Below, piece by piece: positions 45,192 through 55,831 of a DNA stretch of 64,000 bases. The first letter of the stretch is position 1. Each line of letters starts with the position of its first letter. The notes beneath the pieces were generated by a model. It was given only the letters and a program-made list of their open reading frames with translations. It did no database searches and was not told where the DNA came from. The DNA comes from Warburgia ugandensis (lineage: Eukaryota > Streptophyta > Magnoliopsida > Canellales > Canellaceae), in NCBI GenBank assembly GCA_035236585.1, contig CP141131.1, forward strand, positions 18,513,103 through 18,577,102, written 5' to 3'. A program made the position numbers and the translations under genes.

Positions 45192-46477
45192 TAGGCCTGG
45201 CAATTCGAGTTGGCAGGTCGTGTTTGTGTCGTGTCGAGATTGACCTATTATAGTATATAGGTCGACACAAACACGACCCTCTTAATAATCGTGTTAAGAA
45301 CCCATGACTTGAACACGACATGATTATTAAACGAGTCGACACGACACAATTTGTGTAATACAATTAAATGAATGTAAAACAACTAATATATGACTGTTTG
45401 TTGTATAAGAATATAAGAGATTAGTTTTTCAAAAATAGTAAAAATAGAGGATGGTTTTTGAAAACCTGTCCTATATTGATAGTTTTCAAAAGTTATAAAA
45501 ATATAAGACAGGTTTTCAGAACCGTCTTATATTCCTATGAGAGTTTAGGATGATTTTTGAAAACCCTTCCTATATTGAAGGTTTTTAGAAAATCGTAATA
45601 ATATAGGACTGATTTTCAAAAATTATTTTATATAAAGTATAGGAGGATCAATATATGATGGTTTTTGAAAACTTGTCTAATATTAAAGGTTTTTTAAAAA
45701 CCATAAGAATATAGGATCGGTTTTAAAAAATCGTCCTATGTGACGGTTTTGACGACTTTTGAAAATCATCTTATATTTATGGTTTTTTATGAACCATAAA
45801 AATATAGGATGGTTTTTGAAAACCTGTTATATATTGATAGTTTTTAAAAGTTATAAAAATATAGGACAGGTTTTCAGAACCATCTTATATTCTTATAAGA
45901 GTTTAGGATGATTTTTGAAAACCCTTCCTATATTGAAGGTTTTTAGAAAATCGTAATAATATATGACTGGTTTTCAAAAATTATTTTATATAAAGTATAG
46001 GAGGATCATTATATGATGGTTTTTGAAAACTTATCTAATATTAAAAGTTTTTTAGAAACCATAAGAATATAGGATCGGTTTTAAAAAATCGTCCTATGTG
46101 ACGGTTTTGACGACTTTTGAAAATCATCTTATATTGATGGTTTTTTATGAACTATAAAAATATAGGATGGTTGAAAATTGTCATATATTACTATTATAAT
46201 ATAGGACTATTTTTGAAAAGTCATGCTATATTTTTAACCCGATTGGTTAATAGGTTGCGGGTCAGATGAGTCAACATGAAAAATCAATAAGTCGCTTGTC
46301 AAACAATTCAATACGACAGGTCAACATTGATTGACCTAAACACGACATGATTTTTGGCGTGTTATTTTTAAGTTGACCCAGAAATAACACGAACACGATA
46401 AGACTCGACCCTAACCAGCTAAATTCGTGTTGGGTTTGAGTCGTGTTATCGTGTCATGTCATATTTTGCCATGCCTA
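45192..46477. mobile_element. Non-autonomous hAT-like DNA transposon (1286 bp)
   Basis: The 12-bp terminal inverted repeats TAGGCCTGGCAA and TAGGCATGGCAA differ at one base. Flanking 8-bp target duplications TAAGGACC (45184-45191) and CAAGGACC (46478-46485) match at seven bases; 8 bp is characteristic of hAT. Subterminal zones are rich in 'gtcgtgt'/'cacgac' motifs in both orientations, including a palindrome near 45218-45280. No transposase ORF is present. The core is a 358-bp tandem duplication. Confidence 0.87.
45449..46164. repeat. Two 358-bp tandem units inside the hAT-like element
   Basis: Units 45449-45806 and 45807-46164 begin 'ggatggtttttgaaaacctg' and are nearly identical and equal in length. 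A partial third start follows at 46165. Each unit contains several diverged sub-repeats of the type 'atataggacggttttcaaaa' in direct and inverted orientation. Confidence 0.92.
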
Positions 46478-46880
46478 CAAGGACCACATAAATTGCACGC
46501 GTATTAAATTTGTCCTACTAACTTGCTTTCTATCATGACATTTGAGATCCAACACAAAAGGAATGAACTGTTGCATCAAGCAATGATAGACCCAGTAATC
46601 TAATGTTATCCATCTAAGTGTCTATGAATTTTAATTTTTAAATAATACCATGAATGAGATTATCATAGTTAAGGTAGTTGTTGTAGTGGAATGATCGTGG
46701 GTTAGTTACTTAATTAGTTTGGATAGTTATTTTAGGAGGATGATTATTAGAAGAAGTTAGCTATAAAATATCTATGAATAATAGATGGGGAGAAGAAAAA
46801 GCGGAATGTTTTTTGCTTTTTTCTCACCAATGAAATATCACCTACTCCTTGTACCTTCATGAAACAGCTGAAATTAACAC

Positions 46881-46882
<2 letters not shown>
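46478..46882. other. Intergenic DNA, no gene seen
   Basis: Short AT-rich stretch with no ORF or motif of note beyond the 8-bp target duplication at its left edge. Confidence 0.45.

Positions 46883-46967
<85 letters not shown>
46883..46967. repeat. Compound (CT)19(AT)23 microsatellite
   Basis: A pure CT run (46883-46920) changes at once to an AT run (46921-46967). A second AT run (47124-47147) sits on the far side of the adjoining SINE. Confidence 0.97.
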
Positions 46968-46970
<3 letters not shown>

Positions 46971-47120
46971 GCATCCCCAGTCTAGACACAAGAAGGGGCA
47001 GACCACAAGGGCCTAAAGTATATAGCCTTGCATTGTATTTTGCAAGAGAATGTTTTCACGCCTTGAACCCATGACCTCAAGGTCACACAATGACAAGTTT
47101 TACTGTTGCGCCACGACAAC
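46968..47120 (-). mobile_element. Au-like SINE inserted in an AT microsatellite
   Basis: The minus-strand copy ('gggcatccccagtctagaca', 'gcagaccacaagggcctaa', 'cttgaacccatgacctcaag') has an internal deletion near its 3' end. AT repeats on both sides are probably the expanded target duplication. Confidence 0.87.
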
Positions 47121-47147
47121 TACATATATATATATATATATATATAT

Positions 47148-48284
47148 GTTTTGGATTTTGTTGAATAAATGGGCAAACGAAATATTTGAAAATTCACAAA
47201 ACTTTTCCAAGTGATTGTGAAATGAATTTATGCGTTGATACGGCAATGGATGATGCGCCTATGTTTTTAAAGATCTAAGTCGCTCACAATGTTGCCCTTG
47301 ACATGTCTCATGCTTTGAAATTCTCTTCCAACCACTGTTTCTTGAGTTGTAAAATAAAGGTTCAAAAGTTTCATCTTCTATTTTATAAATCAATGCAGCA
47401 ATTGGTAAGATACATTTTGAACAATTTCGGTCATCAGAATTTTAAGTCTACCTAGAGCTGCAACTGTTCTTGTCATTTGGCAATGGGTTAACTCTCCTGC
47501 GGATATCCGTTCTGGCGAGAGATAAATTTGGAGTGGCTGGACAGAGAGATACTATACATATACTGTCTGCTTTGGTAGAAGCATTGTGGTTTTGCTCTTT
47601 GCCCATTGGAAAAAAGAATATGTACTGAGAGAGGTACTCAAGTTTTATAACTAACATTAACTTCTTCTCTCTAAGTAATGTGCACAATTAAACTCTCAGA
47701 ATCACCTAAAGTCTGACTGTCCACCAAAACTATCCTATATACGCACCCGCCAGTTCGCCAGTTCTTCAAGGTTTGATCAACTATGCTAACCATTAAATTA
47801 ATCCTCGTTTTTCTGTGACATCAACACCAGCGTATGGCATAACATGAATCTTACGCCCAATTTTCCTCCTTCCCAAGACTCTTCTCCCTACGTATTATTA
47901 CTACAATATTACAGAGGGTAAGTGGGTGGTGGACACGTACTGGAATGTATTTGTGTGGAGTCAAATTAATAAGTTTCCGGGGCATTCAATCAGCCAAAGC
48001 CGAATAGTCCGAGCGTGACAGCGTGTGTGCACCCACCTGCGTGCTTTGGTTTGCGACGAAAAAGGTTTGGTGGTGGCCCACAACCAACGTCCCGTCTCTA
48101 CCACCGGCACAAATTTGTCAAACTGGAGACAGTTAGCAACCTGCTCTGTCTTCTTCTTGCTATCAGAACTCAAGCGCCACCGTGACTGTCGCTAGCTACA
48201 AAGCTGTCTGTAGATCCATACGCATTGTGAATCTAACGGCTCAAATTGGTTCGATCTATTTTTATCTGAAGTTGGACCGTTCCT
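47148..48284. other. Intergenic DNA, no gene seen
   Basis: Only ORFs below 80 codons without motifs. GC content rises near 47980-48130. Confidence 0.45.
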
Positions 48285-49530
48285 CGTCCTTACATGACGA
48301 AGAAAGCACAAATTCTTACGCTGTAAAATTGAGATTACAGATGAAATCGGCTCTTTGGCTTCGGTGACTACGGGCAGCAGCTATTTGTGTTCAATGAAAA
48401 AATCTTGACTGGGCCCAGATTTGGTGGAGATATGTAGAGGTCCCACATGAAACGACAAGGGAAGGGTCTTTTCATACGTCTTGGTGGCACAGCTCACGAG
48501 GGCATCAATCTCAACGGACCGCTGTACGATTTACTGTATACTAGTTGTGGAGCGCATTATTTGCCGGCCAAGGCCGGCCGCAGGGGAAAATCCCATTTCT
48601 TCATTTGGACGTGCAACTGTAACTGTCCCAAATTAAACTGTCCATTTCTTACCAAAAGAAGCAACACTGAGTTTAACTTTACGATCAAAGGTAGGACTCT
48701 TTTGATCATTGATCCAATCCGTTGGTTTATGGGTCCCCACAGTCAAAGGCCCAGGCCTGAAAAATCTTGTCCATCGAACACTCCTAAGTTATTATTCACA
48801 CTTGATATAACTCTAGTTTTTGTACAAGCTTTGTCTTTCCGGGCAGTCCAAAATCTGTACACTTGCACTGAAGTTGTACTATACAGACGGAAGAGAGGAA
48901 GAGTGTGCTCACCGCAACCAATCATCTTCAATAAGAACCCATTGAAACTTCTTCAACCTATAATGCCAACCACAAACTGTCCAGTGGAAAGGAACATATC
49001 TGTACTCTTAGAGAACCCAGAAATCCTGCAGACTAACAAATTTAAGTAGATCTAAATTTACACTTAGTAGAGGGAGGTGGATCAAGAAAAAATGTGAAAA
49101 GGAATAAGAAGTGAGAGTATTTAGTTCTCCTCAAAGGAATTCTTATGGAGCTAAGGACAGTCAGCTTCGATCCATACTTGGATCTACTCTTGGCGAGCTA
49201 AAACCAGTGAGAAGGAAGAAGAAATAAAGGAGAAAGGACAAGCAAGCGCAGTAATGGAAATGAGCAGACATTACTGGGATTATTGATTCATTATTGTTCT
49301 ACAAGACATTCAAATCTTCTAGTTCCTTATTATTATGTACGTTTGATTTCTTTTCAGAAGAAATTTAAGGGACGATGGTCTGCTTCTACGTTATCTTCAA
49401 GGCTTTAAGTTTCCGTTTCATGCTCCCTACAAACGGACTGAGCTTCTTTTATTATTTTCCTCGATGGGTATTGAACAGGACTGTCTGTTTAGGCATTCTT
49501 TACTCATTCTGCACCCTTTCTGCAGGCGTT

Positions 49531-49658
49531 CAGTAAAAGGGCAGCCCCACTGCACGAAGCTCCCACATATGCAGGGTATGGAGAAGGGCCAGACCACAAG
49601 GGCCTAAAATACACAGCCTTACCTTTCATTTGCAAGAGCCCATGACCTGAAGGTCACC
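49531..49658 (-). mobile_element. Au-like SINE, 5'-truncated, in copy A
   Basis: The tRNA-like first 40-50 bases are missing. It is flanked by 'ctgcaggcgtt' at 49520-49530 and 49659-49669. Confidence 0.88.
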
Positions 49659-49791
49659 CTGCAGGCGTTAGGTGCAACTTCAATATTGTTGGCAAACTAC
49701 AAATCCCTCTGAACCACAGGGAACACTTTCAAATTGCTCCATGGTTCATGCATGTGAAGCAGGTTAATTACTAGAACTCGACATAAATCTA

Positions 49792-50190
49792 ACAAGGTGT
49801 TAGTGGTGTTTGAGATAAGATGAGATGCAAACCATGTTATCCCATCTCACAGTTAGTGGTGCTTGAGATGAGATGAAAATCATCCCATTCTAACTTACTG
49901 TTAGTGGTGCTTGAGATGAGAAATCTCATTCTCATCTTGACTCACTTTTAGCAGTTTCCATGTTACTTCCATCTCAAGCCATATCATCTCATTCCAAATG
50001 TAAAAGAGAGTCATTTTTTTCTTATTGTCATTTCAACCATCTCCTCCAACTCATCTCAACCTAGCTCTAGTGATAGTTTTGGTCATTTCACTTTATTTAA
50101 TGCCAAATTTAAATTATTTTAACTTAAATCGTCTCAAGCCAGATCTTATATCATGTTATCTCAACTTCGCTTATCACGACTAACACCCCT
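49792..50190. mobile_element. MITE-like element (about 400 bp) in copy A
   Basis: The ends 'aaggtgttagtggtg' and 'cacgactaacacccctt' are imperfect inverses, and 'gttagtggtgcttgagatga' repeats inside. The matching place in copy B (about 54189) is an uninterrupted 'gataaatttagaaataaag', an empty site. Flanking TAA/TTA-like bases suggest a 3-bp target duplication (PIF/Harbinger-like, inference). Confidence 0.72.
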
Positions 50191-50759
50191 TAGAAATAAA
50201 GTTTGCCAGCTTTAGTACCACTTTTTAGAAGCCAAGCTTCCACCTCCAAAAAAACAATGAAAGTGAGAAGCTAGCCAAAGTCAAAGTTGAAGTAGCCATA
50301 GGAGAAATTTTTTCAAGCGTAATAATTTTTGGGTCCCTGGCACAATCCAATTTCAAGGCGTAAAACGACACTTTCAGCAGAGAATTCCTTTTTCATGAAG
50401 AAATGAAATTCCGCTCATCCAAACAGTCACTCGTGGTTAATTATTTGGCTGTAGAAGCTCCACTTTTGGGTCCTGTCTGTGCAACGTGAATGTGAACTGC
50501 TCGGTTGATCTATCACAAGGACGGGTCAATGAAAATGTTCAATGATTCTAGCCATTGATCCACTGTTTTAAGGTTCGCACTTCTGGTCGCCTGTATGTGA
50601 ACAACCTACGTCACCATACAATTGGTTGTTACAGAAGGGGATGGGGAGACAAGGGCGTTATGATGAATTACCCAGTGGTTGTAATTTCAGCCGCTGCGAT
50701 TACTTGACGTGGAATGGATGCAATGCATATTTTTGGGCCTGATACATGTATGGGGTAGA

Positions 50760-50910
50760 AGGGGAACCTTGGTGCAACGGTTAAGTTGTTGCTGTGTAAA
50801 CTAGAGGTTAATGGTTAGAGGCGTGGAAATAGCTTCCTGCAAAATGTAAAGTAAGCCTTTTGTGGTCTGCCATTTCTCTGAATCCCATATACGCGGGAGC
50901 TTATGGTGTG
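50760..50910 (+). mobile_element. Au-like SINE, diverged
   Basis: 'ggggaaccttggtgcaacgg' starts the copy. It continues with 'gtggaaatagcttcctgca' and ends near 'cgcgggagcttatggtg', so the terminal 'gctgcccc' is lost. Confidence 0.85.
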
Positions 50911-51889
50911 ATGCTAGCTAGGAGATCTGGCATGGAAGCCTGTATTCTGCATACATTTTCTTTAAGAAGACTTCCAACCAAACCACGAACAAGGAGAGTA
51001 AAGGTAAGCTTCCGATTAGGCAGGTGATAGTGAGGCAGGCATGATCACTTCTAGGATAGAAGGTCCAGTTTTGCCTTGCCATTTGATAGCCCTGGCTACA
51101 AATCATTTCAATGGCCCTAGTACCTACTTTTGAGGCTTCCCAACATGAGCGGTCAACCAGTAGGTAAGGGCGACAGTTCAGCTTCAATTCAAAGCACACT
51201 AATTGCATAGATTGTCATAGGAGTATGCCATTTGGAATCCAACCCAAAAGGCATGGAATGGATGAATAGGATTCAAAACCTTGAAGGCGATCTCAGGAAG
51301 CATCATTATGATGTGAACTTGTGAGGATGACGGGCACATGCAAATGCATGGATTTGGGCTTCTACTGGAGGGAGCCAATTTGTGACCATGAAGTTTCATC
51401 ATCCGTGCCAACCACCAACTAAACTACGGGTACGACTGCTAAGCTAGTCAAATGATCAGGTAACTTGCTACTGACTAATCATCTTTTATCTGCATCATTA
51501 GTCAATATATCTAGAAACCCAGAACAATGGTCCAATTCTTAGTCGCTGCTAGGCAGAACAATGGTCCAGTAAGTTACTATCAGACACCCCACTTGTGCAG
51601 GATGGACTGCACCTTCGGTTCATCTGACACGCTCAATTTGAGTTTGGTCAATGATTGTGTTTGTGACTTTGAGGTGCCGGTCCCAAGCCAATCACTAACA
51701 TTTCCTCTTAACTGTATATGTTTGCTGATACGAATGATCACAAGTGCATTTCTATCTTCCTGGAATGTTAGAATTAATTGCCTAATTGAGTTGCTTCCAG
51801 TGCTTACTAGACAGATGGATAAATCAGCTGAGTATGTCAAAGTGGAGGACCCCCAGTGAGTTACACTGACTTTACGCCCCAATGGAGCA
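50911..51889. other. Intergenic spacer between the two duplicated blocks
   Basis: Opposing open frames of 96-110 codons occur at 50918-51208 (-) and 51527-51882 (both strands). None shows a domain. The minus-strand frame ending SDEPKVQSILHKWGV reads like protein but was not identified. Confidence 0.35.
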
Positions 51890-54450
51890 TTCCTCGTCCC
51901 AAATTAAGATGGAAAGCAAAAGCAGATTTGTTTAAGTTATCTGTGAAATTTGATATTTACAAATCAGATGTAAACAGCAGTTATCTTATATTTGTACCCA
52001 TGAGAAAATCTTGGAGTGGGCCCAGCATTTGGTAGAGGGATATATAGAGGACCCACATTAAATGACAAGAGGAACTCTTCTATTGGTTGCATAGTAGTTG
52101 TTGAACGCATTATTGGCCAAGGATGGGGAATGGAAATTCTTGTTTCTTTCTTTTGGTTTGTTCCTGTAACTATACTGAACTATAACTGTATGATCACCTT
52201 GAACACAAATCTGAATCACTTATTTCATCGGGGACCCACCCTCCATAAGTACATTAATGAGCTTTGCTGCAGTCCAAAGCATGCAGTTGTCTGGTGTCTG
52301 CAAGTGTCGGTAGCTTAAACGCCCTTGTTGCATTACTGTATATAGCTTCTGAGGGGGAGGAACCATTACTCACTGGATCATTGGATGGTTCAGGCCTGAA
52401 AGATCTTGTCCACTCACCAGTCCCAGACCCTTTTCAGCATGTAGCTAATATAGAAGGATGTAAGCTGAGAAGGCAAACTCCACCGACAGTTGGTCGTTTT
52501 GTGATTGGATGGTGCACATTTGAACTGTATGGCCTTTTCTAAGGTAAATAGATGCACCACCAAACCATTGGCCCAGAGTCTTCAATTTTGCCTTTCATAA
52601 AGTTTCTTGGTGAAATACTCATCTCACATCATATTATCTCCTAGCTTCTGTCCAAGGAGTTAACAGTACAATCTTATCTTTTCTGTCAAAAAATGTCTGT
52701 ACATACATGGAACATTTGCGAAGAACTTGTATGGTTTCTGTATCCAGCACAAACCGGAAAAACAGAGGCTGTGTTCATCTGATAATACTAATTAACCACT
52801 AACTGTGTAGTGGAAAAAGTGGACAGCTGAGGGCCTGAGAAAGCTCCAAAAGAGATAAAAGTAGAAATAAAATAAAATGGTAGAGAAGTTTAAGGGTTAA
52901 GATCATCCAGTGAAGAGATATTTTCATGTGTCTGAGGTGTAGCCTAGAATATGAATGGTCTAGATCACTAATTGGTGGGCTCACCTGAATCTTCTAGCTC
53001 ATGTAAATCTGTGTAATGCTGTCTAAGAACTCCTCTTTCCTTTATTGTCCCGCTTTCTTTTCCCCTTAATAGTAAGTAGACTTCAACACACAAAATCTTG
53101 ATTGTGAGAGGAGCAGTTAACCAACTTAGCAAATGCTCAAGCCATGTAGGAAGTCATATTTCCTAAGCAAAATGGTGAGGAAGTAAATCAAACACCAGAA
53201 AGAACTCATATTTACCCGGGGACAATGGTGAAAAGTGAAATGAGAAGTCAGAGGACAGCAAGGTTAAAGGTATAAATGGTGCTCCAAGACATTCATTTGC
53301 CAAGTCCCATCTTACATAAAGAATGCCCCACAACCCCATTATCCTTCCGATGACCCTGCCTTCATTGCCTTAATTAATGCTAAAGTTGATAAGTACTAGT
53401 AATCCTAGTGCTGGAAGTGTGACCCCAAGAAAAGGGAATTGTCAGGTTTTCTCAGTGCACACCTCAGATACAATTTAGAACAAAGAATCACTTAATTAAT
53501 GTACTTAATTCTTGTAGGTCTAATATATTTAATATATAGTAGACCCACATATGCTCTAGGCTGTGCAATCAACGTAGGGAAACTGTTATTTGTTTCTTCC
53601 AAAAAGCACATGAAATGATTATGCTTTCTCACTATAACATCCACATCATCTACTTCCTTGCTATCTAAGTGCAATTTATCTCTTTCCAAAAGAAATTTAT
53701 GGGCAGTTGATTCCCTCGGTCCTCTACCGGCAATGGTGTAGGCTTTGAGTTGCCCTTTAAATACTGCTACAAGCTTTGTTTCATGGGTTCCTTACAAGAG
53801 ATGTATACTATGGTTATTTTGTTATTTTTCTCAATAGGACTTTTTGTGAAGGGAAGCCTTGGCGCAACGTTAAAGTTGTATGGAAACAGCCTCTTGCAAA
53901 AATGCAAGGTAAGGCTGTGTGCTATAAATCCTTGTGGTCTGCCCCTTTCCCAGACTCTGCATATGCAGAAGCTTCATGCACCAGGTCTGCCCCTTTTTAA
54001 TTGGAAACAGCCAAATCCTTGTGGTCTGCCCCTTCCCCAGACTCTGCATATGCAGGAGCAAGAGCTGAAGTTTTAGGTGCACATTTATTGTTAGCAAGTT
54101 GCAAGTTCTTCGGAACCATAATGAGCATCTAGTCCTTGCTCCTTAGTTCAGGTATATGAAGCAGGTTAAGCCCTAGAACCTGATAAATTTAGAAATAAAG
54201 TTTGCTAGCTTTGGTACCACTTCTTTGAAGCCAAGCTTCCACAATGAAGGCTGCAAATGTGAACCCAAAGTCAACGTTGAAGTGGCCATGGGAGAGAGAA
54301 TTCCCCCTTAAAGATGTCTTTACCCAGGAAAATGATAAAATGATTTTGGTTGTTAGGCTGTAGAAGCTAGTTTGGGCCCTTCCTGTGCAGCATGGATGTG
54401 ATCGATTCGGCTGATCTTTCACAAGTACAGCTCTTGCTCGTTTCCAGTAA
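51890..54450 (+). repeat. Segmental duplication, copy B
   Basis: Partner of 48285-50620, in the same orientation and order (see landmark pairs there). It retains the pre-insertion state for the MITE-like element and has its own SINE in the opposite orientation at 53851. Confidence 0.82.
53851..54062 (+). mobile_element. Au-like SINE with internal deletion and partial 3' duplication
   Basis: The copy starts 'aagggaagccttggcgcaac' and lacks most of the B-box region, jumping from 'gttaaagttgta' to 'tggaaacagcc'. It ends 'ctgcccctttttaa'. A second 3' half follows at once (54002-54062: 'tggaaacagcc', 'ccttgtggtctgcccc', 'ctctgcatatgcaggagc'). Confidence 0.87.
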
Positions 54451-55644
54451 CCCGCCCTTGAATTGTTGGTCCTGGCACTTGATCCATCAACCCATCTTCA
54501 GACTCTGCCATAAAATGCTGAGTTTTATATGCCCTAGTCTTTATGGGCTTGTGACGTCAATCAGCCAGTGGCCTCATTATGGCCTTCATGCGCATTAGAT
54601 GTCCCATGCCACGCCCAAAAGTTGATTTATAGAGTAGGAAACAAACCTTTATAATTAACTAGCACGACTAACAAAACGTGTTATGATTATGTCAGTCTTG
54701 TAGTTACTATGTTAAGGAAAACAGATGCTATCTTATGGCCTATTAAAAGAAAAAAATCATTATTATATGTCATGATCATGGTTAGAGTTAGAAAGTTCGA
54801 AGTCCGGAAAAAGTTGGCAAGAGAAAAAGTTAAAAAAAAAAGTTTTTAAAAGGCCAAGAAAAAGTTTGAGAAAAGATGGTAAATTTTAAATGTTATAAAA
54901 AAATAAAATAAAGTAAAATGATACCAACTCATTCAACAACTTCTTACCAATGAAATTATATTACTATAGATAAAATGAAGTATTGTATGGTAGATAATAT
55001 TTATATAACTATGGCAAATTTGAAACTTAGGATTGAAATATTGGAGAAAAAGAAAATTCTTAAAACTAGATTTTTTTAAAGATGAGTTTTAAACGAAAAT
55101 ACTCCAAAAAGACAAGTTTCTTTTTGTGTGTGAAAAAGATGAGTCTTTTTCAAATTTAATATGGCAAGCAAAAAAGACGTGATTTTTTAAATAAAAAAAT
55201 GTTTCTTGTAACTGTGATAAAGATATGAATGACAAGCATGTATAAAACCTGCTATTTGTTCAAGACCCGAGTCAAATTTCATCCTTAGAGGAATGCTAGG
55301 CCGAAGGCTTACATTCAACTCTTAGTTGGACCTTTATTTAAGGAGTTTCTACTAGTCAACTTTCCTATCTACTATATCCTAGGGCAAAATTTTTTCACCC
55401 AAATTCTATTATTTTGCCACGTGAAACTTTTGCTTTTTTGAGTTTTTAAAGCTTTTTTCTCTCTAATTTATAATACAACATATCAATTACTAGTAATCTC
55501 TAAAATCTCCTATATATGTGTGTATATATGCCATTATCCTTATATTATAATCTTATAATATTGGAAGAATAAGTGGGCATGTTTAAGAGTCATTAAGTTT
55601 TCTTTTATTTTTCTCTAACTTTTCTATTTATTATTAAATAGCCT

Positions 55645-55648
<4 letters not shown>
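54451..55648. other. AT-rich intergenic DNA, no gene seen
   Basis: A/T homopolymers and purine runs dominate from 54830 to 55200. No ORF or repeat border of note. Confidence 0.5.

Positions 55649-55732
<84 letters not shown>
55649..55732. repeat. (TC)42 microsatellite
   Basis: Uninterrupted TC run about 100 bp from the 3' end of the RTE LINE. Confidence 0.97.
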
Positions 55733-55737
<5 letters not shown>

Positions 55738-55831
55738 CATTTTCATTATTCATTTTAACCAATAAAGAAATAAGCTTTTATGACTGGAAGTTCTAAATTT
55801 ACTCATTTTACTGGAGGTAGTAGAATTTAAT

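Larger units (their letters stand above)
48285..50620 (+). repeat. Segmental duplication, copy A
   Basis: Collinear with 51890-54450. Landmark pairs are 'gggcccagatttggt' with 'gggcccagcatttggt' (48413/52018), 'aggcctgaaaaatcttgtcc' with 'aggcctgaaagatcttgtcc' (48752/52391), 'agaaataaagtttgccagc' with 'agaaataaagtttgctagc' (50192/54191) and 'ctgtagaagct' (50451/54357). Copy A also carries a SINE and a MITE-like insertion that copy B lacks at those sites. A 200-codon open frame (48447-49049) in copy A is not conserved in copy B and has no known domain. Confidence 0.82.

Noticed and set aside
46747..47074. Tyr-Ile and Leu-Ser repeat proteins on both strands
   Set aside because: Translations of the (CT)n(AT)n microsatellite.
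48447..49049. 200-codon plus-strand open frame
   Set aside because: No recognised domain, and the paralogous block at 52000-53200 does not keep the frame, so it is probably chance.
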